Source of the DNA: DASUBN01 sp964584665
GTDB taxonomy: Bacteria > Pseudomonadota > Gammaproteobacteria > Natronospirales > REEB76
Length of the DNA: 64,000 nucleotides
Reading direction: 5' to 3'
NCBI GenBank assembly: GCA_964584665.1
Contig: CAZPAO010000001.1
Coordinates: 119,696-183,695, forward strand
Shown: in pieces, positions 39,783 to 48,974 of the stretch
Position numbering within the stretch: position 1 is the first letter of the stretch
Layout of the letters: every line of letters starts with the position of its first letter
Notes under the pieces: generated by a model
Database searches by the model: none
What the model saw: only the letters and a program-made list of their open reading frames with translations
What the model was told of the DNA's origin: nothing
Made by a program: the position numbers and the translations under genes

Positions 39783-40142
39783 TCAGGGGGTGCCGCCGTC
39801 TTTCTCGTAGCAGCGCACCTTGAACCGCACTTCGCCGGCCAGCACGAAGCGCGGGCTCAGCGTATCGACTTGGGGTTGGTCGTTGCCTTCCACGTCGGTG
39901 ACGCGGTAGCCGTAGGGACACAGCTTCTCCGCCTGTCCCTCGGCCACCTTGAGCATGTCCGAGTAAGGCGTGTTGCCGGCGCTGCGCACCACGAACAGCG
40001 GGTCGCCGTCGCCCGTGGTCACCTGCTGCCAGCCCACCTGTTGGGTGCCTTCGGTGTGCATGGCTGCGCCGACGCCGGTCGAGGGCGCGTGGGCACAGGC
40101 GCCGAGCATGAGGAGTGAAGCGAGTAGAACGGGGGTACGCAT
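39783..40142 (-). CDS. Small lipoprotein of unknown function
   Basis: 119 aa. Lipoprotein signal with lipobox L-G-A-C (Cys16), so an inner- or outer-membrane-anchored periplasmic protein. Two further cysteines (K-L-C-P-Y-G-Y and V-R-C-Y-E) might pair. No family recognised. It lies 1 nt after purB and 8 nt before roxA, hence the same operon. Confidence 0.75.
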   Translation of the reverse strand: MRTPVLLASLLMLGACAHAPSTGVGAAMHTEGTQQVGWQQVTTGDGDPLFVVRSAGNTPYSDMLKVAEGQAEKLCPYGYRVTDVEGNDQPQVDTLSPRFVLAGEVRFKVRCYEKDGGTP

Positions 40143-40143
40143 G

Positions 40144-41511
40144 TCAGATTTCCTTGGCGAGTTTCGCGGCGAGCCCGATGTAGCTCGCGGGTGTCATGGC
40201 GAGCAACCTCGCCTTGGCGTCGTTGGGGATCTCCAGTTCCTTGATGAAGTCGCGCATGGCGTCCTCGTCCACGCGCCGGCCGCGGGTCAGGGCCTTCAGC
40301 TTCTCATAGGGTTCGGGCACGCCGTGGCGGCGCATCACGGTCTGCACCGCTTCCGCCAGCACTTCCCAGTTGGCGTCGAGGTCCGCCGCCAGCTTGTCCG
40401 CGTCGGCCTCGAGCTTGCTCAGGCCTTTGAGGAAGGATTCGTAGGCGAGCACGCTGTGGCCGATGCCCACACCCACGTTACGCAGCACCGTGGAGTCGGT
40501 GAGGTCACGCTGCCAGCGCGATAGCGGGAGCTTCTCCGCGAAGTGCCGTAGCAATGCGTTGGCCACGCCCAGGTTGCCCTCGGCGTTCTCGAAGTCGATG
40601 GGGTTCACCTTGTGGGGCATGGTGGAGGAGCCCACCTCGCCGGCCACCGGCTTCTGCTTGAAATAGCCGATGGCGATGTAGCCCCAGATGTCGCGGCAGG
40701 CGTCCAGCAGCACGGTGTTGAAACGCGCCAGGGCGTCGAAATACTCCGCCATGTAGTCATGGGGTTCGATCTGGATGGTGTACGGGGACCATGTGAGGCC
40801 CAGCGATTCCACCAGCTTGATGCTCAAGGCTTCCCAGTTCACATCCGGGTAGGCGGCGAGGTGCGCGTTGTAGTTGCCCACCGCGCCGTTCATCTTGCCG
40901 AGCAGCTCCACCGACTTAAGTTGGTCGCACTGACGACGCAGCCGGTGAACGATGTTGGCCAGTTCCTTGCCCAACGTCGTGGGCGTCGCGGGCTGGCCAT
41001 GGGTGCGGGAGAGCATCGGCAGGTCTGCGTGGCGCCGCGCCTGGGCCCGCAGCCGCTCGATCATGCGTTCCATCATGGGCAGCAGCACGCTCTCGCGGCC
41101 GTGCTTCAGCATCAGCGCGTAGGCCAGGTTGTTGATGTCCTCGGAAGTGCAGCCGAAGTGGACGAACTCGCTCACGTCCTTGAGGGCGGGGCGCGTGGCC
41201 ATCTGCTCCTTGATGTAGTACTCCACCGCCTTCATGTCGTGGTTGGTGGTGGCCTCGATCTCCTTGATGCGCTCCGCGTCCTTCACGCTGAACTCGCGGA
41301 TCAGGTTCACCATGTAGTCGGTGTCCTCATCGGACAGTGGCGGTACCTCGGGGATGCCGTCGTCATCCGCGAGCACGGCGAACCAGCCGAGTTCGACCGT
41401 CACCCGCTGGTGCATGAGGCCGTATTCGCTGAACAACTTGCGCAGCGCCTCGGTTTTGGCCGCATAGCGGCCGTCCAGGGGCGAGAGGGCGGTGAGGGTG
41501 GAGGGTTCCAT
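40144..41511 (-). CDS. purB: Adenylosuccinate lyase
   Basis: 455 aa. Fumarase/aspartase-superfamily signature G-S-S-T-M-P-H-K-V-N-P-I-D-F-E-N. Acts twice in purine synthesis, forming AICAR and AMP with release of fumarate. Length and sequence match E. coli PurB (456). Divergent from fumC with a 136-nt gap; both enzymes belong to the same superfamily and fumarate links them. Confidence 0.96.
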   Translation of the reverse strand: MEPSTLTALSPLDGRYAAKTEALRKLFSEYGLMHQRVTVELGWFAVLADDDGIPEVPPLSDEDTDYMVNLIREFSVKDAERIKEIEATTNHDMKAVEYYIKEQMATRPALKDVSEFVHFGCTSEDINNLAYALMLKHGRESVLLPMMERMIERLRAQARRHADLPMLSRTHGQPATPTTLGKELANIVHRLRRQCDQLKSVELLGKMNGAVGNYNAHLAAYPDVNWEALSIKLVESLGLTWSPYTIQIEPHDYMAEYFDALARFNTVLLDACRDIWGYIAIGYFKQKPVAGEVGSSTMPHKVNPIDFENAEGNLGVANALLRHFAEKLPLSRWQRDLTDSTVLRNVGVGIGHSVLAYESFLKGLSKLEADADKLAADLDANWEVLAEAVQTVMRRHGVPEPYEKLKALTRGRRVDEDAMRDFIKELEIPNDAKARLLAMTPASYIGLAAKLAKEI

Positions 41512-41647
41512 GGGCTATCGTGCATCCCCAAGTGGAATGGCGGATAATAACCGAATCGCGGTTTTACCCCATCCTGTATCCGATAATTATACTATCGAAT
41601 CAGCGTGTTATTCCGCTTTCCTTAGACCGGTTCTTGAGGAGCAGACG

Positions 41648-43042
41648 ATGTCCGAGAAGGCTTTCCGGATCGAGCGCGACAGCATGGGCGAGATCAAGGT
41701 CCCGGCGGATGCCCTGTGGGGCGCCCAGACCCAGCGGGCGGTGGATAACTTCGCCATCAGCGGCCGTGCCATGCCCCGCGCCTTCATCCGCGCCCTCGGG
41801 CTCATCAAGGGCTCCGCGGCCACCGTCAACCAGGCCCTGGGTGTGCTCGATGCCGCCCGCGGCAAGGCCATCGAGGCGGCAGCGCTGGAGGTGGCGGAGG
41901 GCAAGCACGACCGGCATTTCCCCCTGGACGTGTTCCAGACCGGCTCCGGGACCAGCACCAACATGAACGCCAACGAGGTGATCGCCCATCTGGCGAGCGC
42001 CCGCGCTGGCGAATCCGCCAAGGTGCACCCCAACGACCATGTGAACATGGGGCAGAGCAGCAACGACGTCATCCCCACGGCTATCCACGTGAGCGCCGCC
42101 CTGGAGGTGAAGGAGAAGCTGCTGCCGGCTCTCAAACACCTGGCGGAAGCCATCGAGGCCAAGTCGAAAGAGACCGCCAAGGTCGTGAAGACAGGCCGCA
42201 CCCATCTCATGGACGCCATGCCCGTCACCCTCGGCCAGGAACTGTCCGGATGGGCCGCCCAGATCCGCAACGGTATGGCGCGCGTGGAAGCCACGGCACC
42301 GCGCTTGAACGCGCTGGCCCAGGGCGGCACCGCCGTCGGCACCGGCATCAACGCCCATCCGGAATTCGGCCAGCGCATCGCCGCTGAGCTCAGCAAGCGC
42401 ACCGGTATCGCCTTCAAGGCCAGCGGTAATTACTTCGAATCTCTGAGTTCCCAGGATGCGGCGGTGGAGCTCTCCGGCCAGCTCAAGACCGTGGCCGTGA
42501 GCCTCATGAAGATCGCCAACGACCTGCGCTGGATGAACAGCGGCCCGCTCGCGGGCCTGGGCGAGATCGCGCTGCCGGCGCTCCAGCCCGGTTCCAGCAT
42601 CATGCCCGGCAAGGTGAACCCGGTGATCCCGGAAGCCACCGCCATGGTGGCAGCCCAGGTCATCGGCAACGACCTGACCATCACCGTGGCCGGCCAGTCC
42701 GGGAACTTCCAGTTGAACGTGATGCTGCCGGTCATAGCCCGTAACCTGCTGGAGAGCATCGAGCTGCTCGCCAACGTGGCCCGGGCCCTGGCGGACGACT
42801 CCATCAAGGGTTTCACCGTGAACCCGGAGCGTCTGCAGGAGGCCCTGGACAAGAACCCCATCCTGGTGACCGCCCTCAATGCGGTCATCGGTTATGAGAA
42901 GGGCGCCGCCATCGCGAAGCAGGCCTATAAGCAGAAGCGACCGATCCTCGACGTGGCGAAAGAGATGACCGATCTCTCGGAAGCCCGGTTGAAGGAGCTC
43001 TTGGATCCTGCGGAGCTCACCAAGGGCGGTATCAAGGAATAA
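41648..43042 (+). CDS. fumC: Fumarate hydratase class II
   Basis: 464 aa from the ATG at 41648 (GAGGAG site upstream). Superfamily signature G-S-S-I-M-P-G-K-V-N-P; T-G-S-G-T-S-T-N-M-N and active-site S-S-N-D. Iron-independent, hence stable under oxidative stress, unlike class I fumarases. Promoter: TATACT at 41588 with a TTTACC-like -35, inside a CGATA...TATCG repeat (41581-41597), possibly a regulator site. Confidence 0.96.
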   Translation: MSEKAFRIERDSMGEIKVPADALWGAQTQRAVDNFAISGRAMPRAFIRALGLIKGSAATVNQALGVLDAARGKAIEAAALEVAEGKHDRHFPLDVFQTGSGTSTNMNANEVIAHLASARAGESAKVHPNDHVNMGQSSNDVIPTAIHVSAALEVKEKLLPALKHLAEAIEAKSKETAKVVKTGRTHLMDAMPVTLGQELSGWAAQIRNGMARVEATAPRLNALAQGGTAVGTGINAHPEFGQRIAAELSKRTGIAFKASGNYFESLSSQDAAVELSGQLKTVAVSLMKIANDLRWMNSGPLAGLGEIALPALQPGSSIMPGKVNPVIPEATAMVAAQVIGNDLTITVAGQSGNFQLNVMLPVIARNLLESIELLANVARALADDSIKGFTVNPERLQEALDKNPILVTALNAVIGYEKGAAIAKQAYKQKRPILDVAKEMTDLSEARLKELLDPAELTKGGIKE

Positions 43043-43080
43043 GAATCTACTTTTAAGACTGATGGTAACTGATTGATAAG

Positions 43081-43713
43081 ATGGACTTAAACGACGGTAA
43101 ATTTTCGGAATTCATCCACCGCCGCTTCGGGGGCAGCCAGGCCCCCACGGACTTTTCGCCCCGCCGGGTCCTGGGGGATCTGCCTCCCGGCTATCTGCCC
43201 AAACAGCCCTGGCGTCCCGCCTCAGTACTCCTACCCCTCGTCACTCATCCCGGCGATCCCACAGTCCTGCTCACCCGCCGCACCGATGCGCTCCATGACC
43301 ATGGCGGCCAAGTGAGCTTCCCCGGCGGCGGCCGGGAACCCATGGATGCAGACCCGGTGGCGACAGCCCTGCGTGAGACCCATGAAGAGATCGGCCTGGG
43401 GGCGGACTACGTGGAGGTGGTCGGTTACCTCCGGGGCTATCTCACCATCAGCGGCTACGCCGTGACGCCCGTGGTGGGGCTGGTGCGGCCCGGGTTCACC
43501 CTGGCGCCGGATCCTCTCGAGGTGGCGGAGGTCTTCGAGGTGCCCCTGGCTTTCCTCATGGTTAAGGCCAACCGTCAGATACAGAGCCGCGAACTCGGCG
43601 GCCAGCAGGTGGGTTTCTACCTCTTCGAATACCAGCAACACGTGATCTGGGGTGCCACCGCGGCCATGCTGGTCAATTTCCTGGACACGCTTACGGCAGA
43701 GGACCTGACATGA
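43081..43713 (+). CDS. CoA pyrophosphatase (Nudix, NudL-like)
   Basis: 210 aa. Carries the CoA-type extension L-L-T-R-R-T-D-x-L-H-D-H-G-G-Q-V-S-F-P-G-G immediately before the Nudix box (R-E-T-H-E-E-I-G). Family members split CoA to phosphopantetheine and 3',5'-ADP, or act on related dinucleotides. Overlaps mazG by 4 nt. Both belong to house-cleaning enzymes. Confidence 0.92.
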   Translation: MDLNDGKFSEFIHRRFGGSQAPTDFSPRRVLGDLPPGYLPKQPWRPASVLLPLVTHPGDPTVLLTRRTDALHDHGGQVSFPGGGREPMDADPVATALRETHEEIGLGADYVEVVGYLRGYLTISGYAVTPVVGLVRPGFTLAPDPLEVAEVFEVPLAFLMVKANRQIQSRELGGQQVGFYLFEYQQHVIWGATAAMLVNFLDTLTAEDLT

Positions 43714-44492
43714 ACCAGACGCGACGCCTGCTGGAGATCATGGAGCGGCTGCGGGATCCGGAACGGGGCTGCCCCTGGGACAAGCAGCAGACCTTCCGGA
43801 GCATCGCGCCTTATACAGTGGAGGAAGCCTACGAGGTGGCCGATGCCATCGAGCGTGAGGATATGGAGGCATTGCGGGAGGAACTGGGTGATCTCCTGCT
43901 GCAGGTGGTCTACCACGCGCGCATGGCGGAGGAAGCGGGCCTGTTCGGTTTCGAGGACGTGGCCGCCGGCATCGGCGCCAAGCTCACCGAGCGGCACCCG
44001 CATGTGTTCGGCTCGGGCGAGATGAAGGACTCGACGCAGCAGACGAAGGATTGGGAGACCCGCAAGGCGGGCGAACGCGCCGCCAAGCAGCTGGTGGGCG
44101 TGCTGGATGGCATACCCCTGGGGATGCCCGCACTCACCCGTGCCGAGAAGCTCCAGAAGCGGGCTGGGCGGGTGGGCTTCGACTGGCCCGAACTCGCACC
44201 GGTGTTCGCCAAGGTGCGGGAAGAACTCGCGGAACTGGAACAGGAGGTGGCCGGCTCGGCACCGAAGCCGCGGCTGGAGGATGAGTTGGGGGACCTCCTG
44301 TTCGCGGTAGCCAATGCGGCACGCAAGCTCGGTGTGGATCCTGAACAGGCGCTGCGCGGTACCAACCGGAAGTTCGAGCGTCGTTTCCGCCACCTGGAGA
44401 TGCGTCTCGCGGAGCAGGGCAGGAAACCCGCACAGGCGAGCCTTGAGGAGATGGACCGTTACTGGGATGAGGCCAAGGAACAGGGCCTGTGA
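43710..44492 (+). CDS. mazG: Nucleoside triphosphate pyrophosphohydrolase MazG
   Basis: 260 aa with two MazG repeats. First: C-P-W-D-K-Q-Q-T, E-E-A-Y-E-V-A-D-A-I, E-E-L-G-D-L-L-L. Second: L-E-D-E-L-G-D-L-L-F-A-V, E-E-L-A-E-L. Acidic metal ligands are present in both. Removes non-canonical NTPs; in E. coli it also lowers ppGpp. Translationally coupled to the Nudix gene. Confidence 0.95.
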   Translation: MNQTRRLLEIMERLRDPERGCPWDKQQTFRSIAPYTVEEAYEVADAIEREDMEALREELGDLLLQVVYHARMAEEAGLFGFEDVAAGIGAKLTERHPHVFGSGEMKDSTQQTKDWETRKAGERAAKQLVGVLDGIPLGMPALTRAEKLQKRAGRVGFDWPELAPVFAKVREELAELEQEVAGSAPKPRLEDELGDLLFAVANAARKLGVDPEQALRGTNRKFERRFRHLEMRLAEQGRKPAQASLEEMDRYWDEAKEQGL

Positions 44493-44641
44493 AAGCCCGC
44501 AACCCCGCATGCCCATTGGGAAAAGCTGCCTGGGCTGTGCTATCTTGAGCCGTAATATAAGTTAAATGGTCCGTGACCCGGGGGTGACGGGGCATCCGGC
44601 AAGGCCGGATGGGGCCATTCAGACGATCGGGAGCGATAACA

Positions 44642-45583
44642 ATGCCTCAGAAGATCGGAATCGTCGTCGACGCCGCCTGCGACCTGCCGCGTAACTTCCT
44701 TACGCAGCATGGCCTCGAGATCATGCCCATCAACATGCAGTTCGGCACTATGAACTTCAAGGATGTGCGTGACCCCGACCAGACCATGGAGTTCTACCGC
44801 CGCTATGTGGCGGAGAAGGAACTGGAGATCACCACCGCACCGCTGTCGGTGAAGGCGATCAAGGACTGGTTCCTCGACCAGCTGGTGCTGAAATACGACC
44901 GCGTGCTGGTCATCACCGTCTCCAGCAGCCGCAGCACCGTGTTCGAGAACGCCACCAAGGCGTCCTTCATGATCCTCTCCGGCTACAAGGAGCGGCGCCG
45001 CGCCGCCGGCATGGAAGAGCAGTTCGCACTGCGCGTGCTGGACAGCAAGACCCTGTTCACGGGCCAAGGCGTGGTGGTGTACGAAGCCCTGCGCCTGCTC
45101 GAGGGCGGCCAGGCCGAGGTGGCCTTCGATCGTCTGCGCCAGCACGTGGAGAGCTTCTCCCAGGACGTGCATGCCTACCTCGTGCCGAAGGATCTGTACT
45201 ACGTCCGTTCGCGCGCCCACCAGAAGGGCGATGCCAGCGTCGGCTGGCTCAAGTACCAGATGGGCACCATGCTCGACATCAAGCCCATCCTGAAGGTGTA
45301 TCGCGGCGAGACCGAAGCGGTCGACACCGTGCGCGGTTTCGATGGCGCCGTGAAGAAGTTGTTCGCCACGGCCAGCCAGGCGGTGGAGAAGGGCCTGCTC
45401 ACCAAGGTGGTGTGCATGAGCTATGCCGGGAACCCGGAAGAGGTGAAGGCGTTCCCCGGTTACGACGAGTTCGTGAAGACCTGCGCGGCCCACAAGGTGG
45501 ATCCGCTGCTGTCGGTGATGAGCACCGTGGCGGGCATCCACGTCGGACCCGGCGCATTCAGCTTGGCTTACGCCGCGAAGTAA
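44642..45583 (+). CDS. DegV-family fatty-acid-binding protein
   Basis: 313 aa from the ATG at 44642 (GGGAG upstream). DegV pattern: I-G-I-V-V-D-A-A-C-D-L, I-T-V-S-S-S-R-S-T-V-F-E-N-A and C-terminal H-V-G-P-G-A-F. Family proteins bind a fatty acid (FakB role in Firmicutes) and pair with FakA; no fakA is nearby, so the partner is unclear. Monocistronic with its own terminator. Confidence 0.88.
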   Translation: MPQKIGIVVDAACDLPRNFLTQHGLEIMPINMQFGTMNFKDVRDPDQTMEFYRRYVAEKELEITTAPLSVKAIKDWFLDQLVLKYDRVLVITVSSSRSTVFENATKASFMILSGYKERRRAAGMEEQFALRVLDSKTLFTGQGVVVYEALRLLEGGQAEVAFDRLRQHVESFSQDVHAYLVPKDLYYVRSRAHQKGDASVGWLKYQMGTMLDIKPILKVYRGETEAVDTVRGFDGAVKKLFATASQAVEKGLLTKVVCMSYAGNPEEVKAFPGYDEFVKTCAAHKVDPLLSVMSTVAGIHVGPGAFSLAYAAK

Positions 45584-45605
45584 GCTTTAGGCAGCTCGCC
45601 GACGG

Positions 45606-45634
45606 AAAGCCGCCTCCTGGGCGGCTTTTCATTT
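45606..45634 (+). terminator. Intrinsic terminator after the degV-like gene
   Basis: 9-bp stem AAAGCCGCC/GGCGGCTTT with a 5-nt loop, followed by a T-rich stretch TTCATTT. Confidence 0.8.
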
Positions 45635-45718
45635 AACAGTGCCGGATATGCGGCCGCTCCGCGCTACACCGCAGAGGCCGCCTTCGGTAAAATGCCCGCA
45701 TCTCAAAGGCGATCCTCG

Positions 45719-47980
45719 ATGCGAGCCATCTTTCCCTGCGCACTCCTGCTGACGCTGCTCGCCGGCGGCACGGTTGCGCGCGCCGATTCGCCAGCGGACG
45801 AGGTGGGTGGTGCGCCGCACCGGCCCAAGGTCTGCCTGGTGCTGAGCGGCGGTGGCGCCCGCGGCGCCGCGCATGTCGGCGTGCTCGAGGCGCTGGAGAA
45901 GCTGCACATCCCGGTGGACTGCATCGCCGGCACCAGCATGGGTGCCATCATCGGCGGTCTGTACGCGGCAGGGATGACCGCCGAGGACCTTGAGATGCAG
46001 ATGAACCAGCCATCGCTGCAGGCGGACATGGCCAACAGCCCGCCGCGCAGCCGGCTGAGCTACAAGGACAAGGAAGACGAGCTCAAGTACCTCTTGCGGG
46101 TCGAGTTCGGCTACGCCGGCGACAAATACTTCTTCCCCCAGGGCATCGCCAACGGCAACGCGCCGGGCCGCATCCTCAACGTGCTGACTGTGGCGCTCAC
46201 GCCGGATGATGACTTCGACAAGTTACCTATACCGTTCCGCGCGGTCGCCACCGACATCACCAACGGCAACATGGTGGTGCTGGACCACGGGACCCTCGCG
46301 GATGCCATCCACGCCAGCATGTCCGTGCCGGGTCTCTACCCGCCGGTGCACATTGGCAACCACCTGCTGGTGGACGGCGGCCTCTCGCGCAACCTGCCGG
46401 TGGACGTGGCGCGCAAGATGGGGGCCGACTACGTCATCGCCGTGGACATCGCCACCCAGCTCTCCAAGGGCGACGACCTCACCGACGTGTTCAGCGTCTC
46501 GTTGCAGGTGCTGAAGCTCTACGGCATCCAGAACGTAAAGGATTCCATCGCCACACTCGGCACCGCGGACGCGCTGCTGGAGCCTGACCTGAGCGACATC
46601 GGCCCCACCGATTTCCAGCGCATGGGCGAGGCCATCAAGCTCGGAGAGAAACAGGCCTACACGGCGCTCGCGCAACGCACGGACCTCATGCTCTCCGACG
46701 CCGACTACGCCGCCTACCAGAAGCAGTTTCGCCGGGTGCCGGAGCAGCCGGTGAAGGTGGAGTTCGTGGACGTGAGCGGCAACGGGCCCATCTCGCCCGA
46801 GCTCATCCGCGCCCGCTTCGGCATCAAGCCGGGGGATACCTGGGATCAGAAGGCCATCAATGACGGGCTGCGCCGGCTCTATGACCTGGGTTACTTCCAA
46901 CGGGTCGATGCCAGCCTGCAACACAAGGAAGGGCGCACCGGACTGCAGGTGACGGTTGAACCGAAGCCCTGGCGCCCCAACTATCTCCAGTTCGGCATCC
47001 ACATCAGCGACGACTTCGAAGGGGACAGCACCTACGAGCTCTTGGCGAACTTCACCCAGTCGGAGATCGACAGCCTCGGCGCCGAGTGGCGCAACCAGTT
47101 CGAGGTGGGCAAGACCAGGCTCTACTACACCGAGCTGTACCAACCACTGGACTACAAGGCCAAGGTATTCGTCGCCCCCAATGCCGAGTACCTGAACGAG
47201 ACCTTCGATGTGTTCCAGGGCCAGGATCGTATCGCCGAGTACAGCACCGTATTCCCCCATGCGGGTCTGGACCTCGGCTTCAACATCCGTGACGTGGGCG
47301 AGATCCGCGCAGGCCTCCTGTATGGGCATCTGGTGTCCCAGCCGCGCATCGGTGATCCCGCCTCGCTGCCGACCTTCCGTGAGACCCTGGTGGGGCCGCG
47401 CCTGCTGGCCAGCTTCGACACCTTCGACAACGGCAGCTTCCCCTCCACCGGATCCTATGCGCTCATAAACGGCGCTTTCCCGCGCCACTCGGTGGGGGGC
47501 GACACCAGTTACAGCAAGGTTGACGCTACCTACGGCAAGGCCTTTCCGACCGACAGCGGCGCCTTCCTGCTGCTGATGGAGGCGGGCAGCAACTTCCACA
47601 CGCCGCTGCCCTTGTATGCGCAGTTCCAGCTGGGTGGGTTCTTGTCGCTGGCGGGTGAGCGCCAGGGGCAGCTGCGCGGCGACCGCATCTTCGACGCCCA
47701 TGGCATCTATGCCTGGCGCGCCGGCATGTTGCCTACCGGGCTCGGGCGCGGCTTCTACCTCGGCTTCGGCCTGGATGCCGGCAACGTCTGGGGTAACACC
47801 AACCTCGGCCCAGATGACACGGGGATGAAGTATGGCGGCACAGTGCTGATCGGGGCCGACACCCTCGCAGGGCCCCTGTACTTCGGTATCGGCGCAGGCA
47901 AGTCCGGGCACCGCACTTTCTTCCTGTATCTTGGTATCCCCATCAACGGCAACACACTGGCGCCGTCCTTCGGCAACTGA
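45719..47980 (+). CDS. Patatin-like phospholipase with POTRA and Omp85-type barrel (type Vd, PlpD-like)
   Basis: 753 aa from the ATG at 45719. Signal peptide (1-22); patatin domain (~36-290) with oxyanion G-G-G-A-R-G, nucleophile Ser73 in G-T-S-M-G and Asp near 218 in D-G-G-L-S; one POTRA (~340-415; V-E-F-V-D-V-S-G-N); then a 16-strand BamA/TpsB-like barrel ending G-I-P-I-N-G-N-T-L-A-P-S-F-G-N. Matches Pseudomonas PlpD, a type Vd autotransporter that secretes its own lipase. The catalytic dyad is intact. Confidence 0.93.
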   Translation: MRAIFPCALLLTLLAGGTVARADSPADEVGGAPHRPKVCLVLSGGGARGAAHVGVLEALEKLHIPVDCIAGTSMGAIIGGLYAAGMTAEDLEMQMNQPSLQADMANSPPRSRLSYKDKEDELKYLLRVEFGYAGDKYFFPQGIANGNAPGRILNVLTVALTPDDDFDKLPIPFRAVATDITNGNMVVLDHGTLADAIHASMSVPGLYPPVHIGNHLLVDGGLSRNLPVDVARKMGADYVIAVDIATQLSKGDDLTDVFSVSLQVLKLYGIQNVKDSIATLGTADALLEPDLSDIGPTDFQRMGEAIKLGEKQAYTALAQRTDLMLSDADYAAYQKQFRRVPEQPVKVEFVDVSGNGPISPELIRARFGIKPGDTWDQKAINDGLRRLYDLGYFQRVDASLQHKEGRTGLQVTVEPKPWRPNYLQFGIHISDDFEGDSTYELLANFTQSEIDSLGAEWRNQFEVGKTRLYYTELYQPLDYKAKVFVAPNAEYLNETFDVFQGQDRIAEYSTVFPHAGLDLGFNIRDVGEIRAGLLYGHLVSQPRIGDPASLPTFRETLVGPRLLASFDTFDNGSFPSTGSYALINGAFPRHSVGGDTSYSKVDATYGKAFPTDSGAFLLLMEAGSNFHTPLPLYAQFQLGGFLSLAGERQGQLRGDRIFDAHGIYAWRAGMLPTGLGRGFYLGFGLDAGNVWGNTNLGPDDTGMKYGGTVLIGADTLAGPLYFGIGAGKSGHRTFFLYLGIPINGNTLAPSFGN

Positions 47981-47991
47981 GACCCGCACCC

Positions 47992-48477
47992 ATGGAAAAG
48001 CTGCGAATCTTCACCACCGGCGGCACCATCGACAAGATCTACTTCGACGCCAAGAGCGAGTACGAAGTGGGCGAGCCGCAGATCGGTGAGATCCTGCGGG
48101 AGATGGGCGTGGCGTTCCCGTTCGAGATGACCTCGCTGATGAGGAAGGACAGCCTCGACATGACCGACTCGGACCGCGAAGCGATCCGTGTCGCGGTGGC
48201 GGGCGATGCCGCTGCGCGGGTGCTCATCACCCATGGCACCGACACCATGACCGATACCGCCAAGGCCCTGCAGGGTATCCCGGCCAAGACCGTGGTGCTC
48301 ACGGGCTCGCTGAACCCGGCGCGTTTCCGCGGCAGCGATGCCATCTTCAACATCGGCGGCGCGGTGGCAGCGGCCCAGACCCTGCCGCCAGGCGTCTATA
48401 TCTTCATGAACGGCCGTGTCTTCGACGCACTCAAGGTCCGCAAGAACCGGGACAAGAATCGCTTCGAGGAAGCCTGA
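47992..48477 (+). CDS. Half-length asparaginase-fold protein
   Basis: 161 aa; equals only the N-terminal domain of L-asparaginases (~330 aa). Both threonine motifs are kept: T-T-G-G-T-I-D near 9-13 and H-G-T-D-T-M near 80-85, but the C-terminal domain that completes the active site in the tetramer is absent. No frameshift remnant follows; DinB begins 2 nt after the stop. Stand-alone short versions occur in other proteobacteria, so it may be a real gene with a different activity. Confidence 0.85.
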   Translation: MEKLRIFTTGGTIDKIYFDAKSEYEVGEPQIGEILREMGVAFPFEMTSLMRKDSLDMTDSDREAIRVAVAGDAAARVLITHGTDTMTDTAKALQGIPAKTVVLTGSLNPARFRGSDAIFNIGGAVAAAQTLPPGVYIFMNGRVFDALKVRKNRDKNRFEEA

Positions 48478-48478
48478 G

Positions 48479-48973
48479 GTGAGGCAGTCGGAATACTTCG
48501 CCGCCTTCGTGGGCTACCACCTCTGGGCCCACCGTCGCCTGCTCAAGGCCCTGGAGCCCATGAGCGACGCCGACTATCACGGCGACCAGGGTCTGTTCTT
48601 CCGCAGCGTGCATCGCACGCTCAACCATCTCTTGCTGGTGGACCTGCTGTGGCACGGGCGCCTTACAGGCAGACCCTTCGCCATCGGTGGGCTGGATCAG
48701 GAACTGGTCAAGGAACGTCGGCGCTTGGCGGATGAGATGATTCGCCAAGCAGAAGTGCTGCAGGCTCTCGTGAAGAGCTTCGATGAGCGCCGCTTCGAGA
48801 TGCCGAACCCTTACGTGGATACCGAGGGTGTGGCCCGGGAATACCCGCTGGCACTGCAGCTCACCCATGCCTTCAATCACGCCACCCACCATCGCGGCCA
48901 GGTGACGGCGGTGATCACCCGTCTGGGCCTCGAGAGTCCCGTCTTAGACCTGCCTTATTTCCTCACCGACTGA
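48479..48973 (+). CDS. DinB-family protein
   Basis: 164 aa from a GTG at 48479. Four-helix DinB/YfiT fold; the His metal triad is visible (H-R-T-L-N-H in helix 2, H-A-T-H-H in the last helix). Family includes thiol-dependent transferases and metal-bound proteins of unknown substrate. Co-transcribed with the asparaginase-like gene. Confidence 0.85.
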   Translation: MRQSEYFAAFVGYHLWAHRRLLKALEPMSDADYHGDQGLFFRSVHRTLNHLLLVDLLWHGRLTGRPFAIGGLDQELVKERRRLADEMIRQAEVLQALVKSFDERRFEMPNPYVDTEGVAREYPLALQLTHAFNHATHHRGQVTAVITRLGLESPVLDLPYFLTD

Positions 48974-48974
48974 T

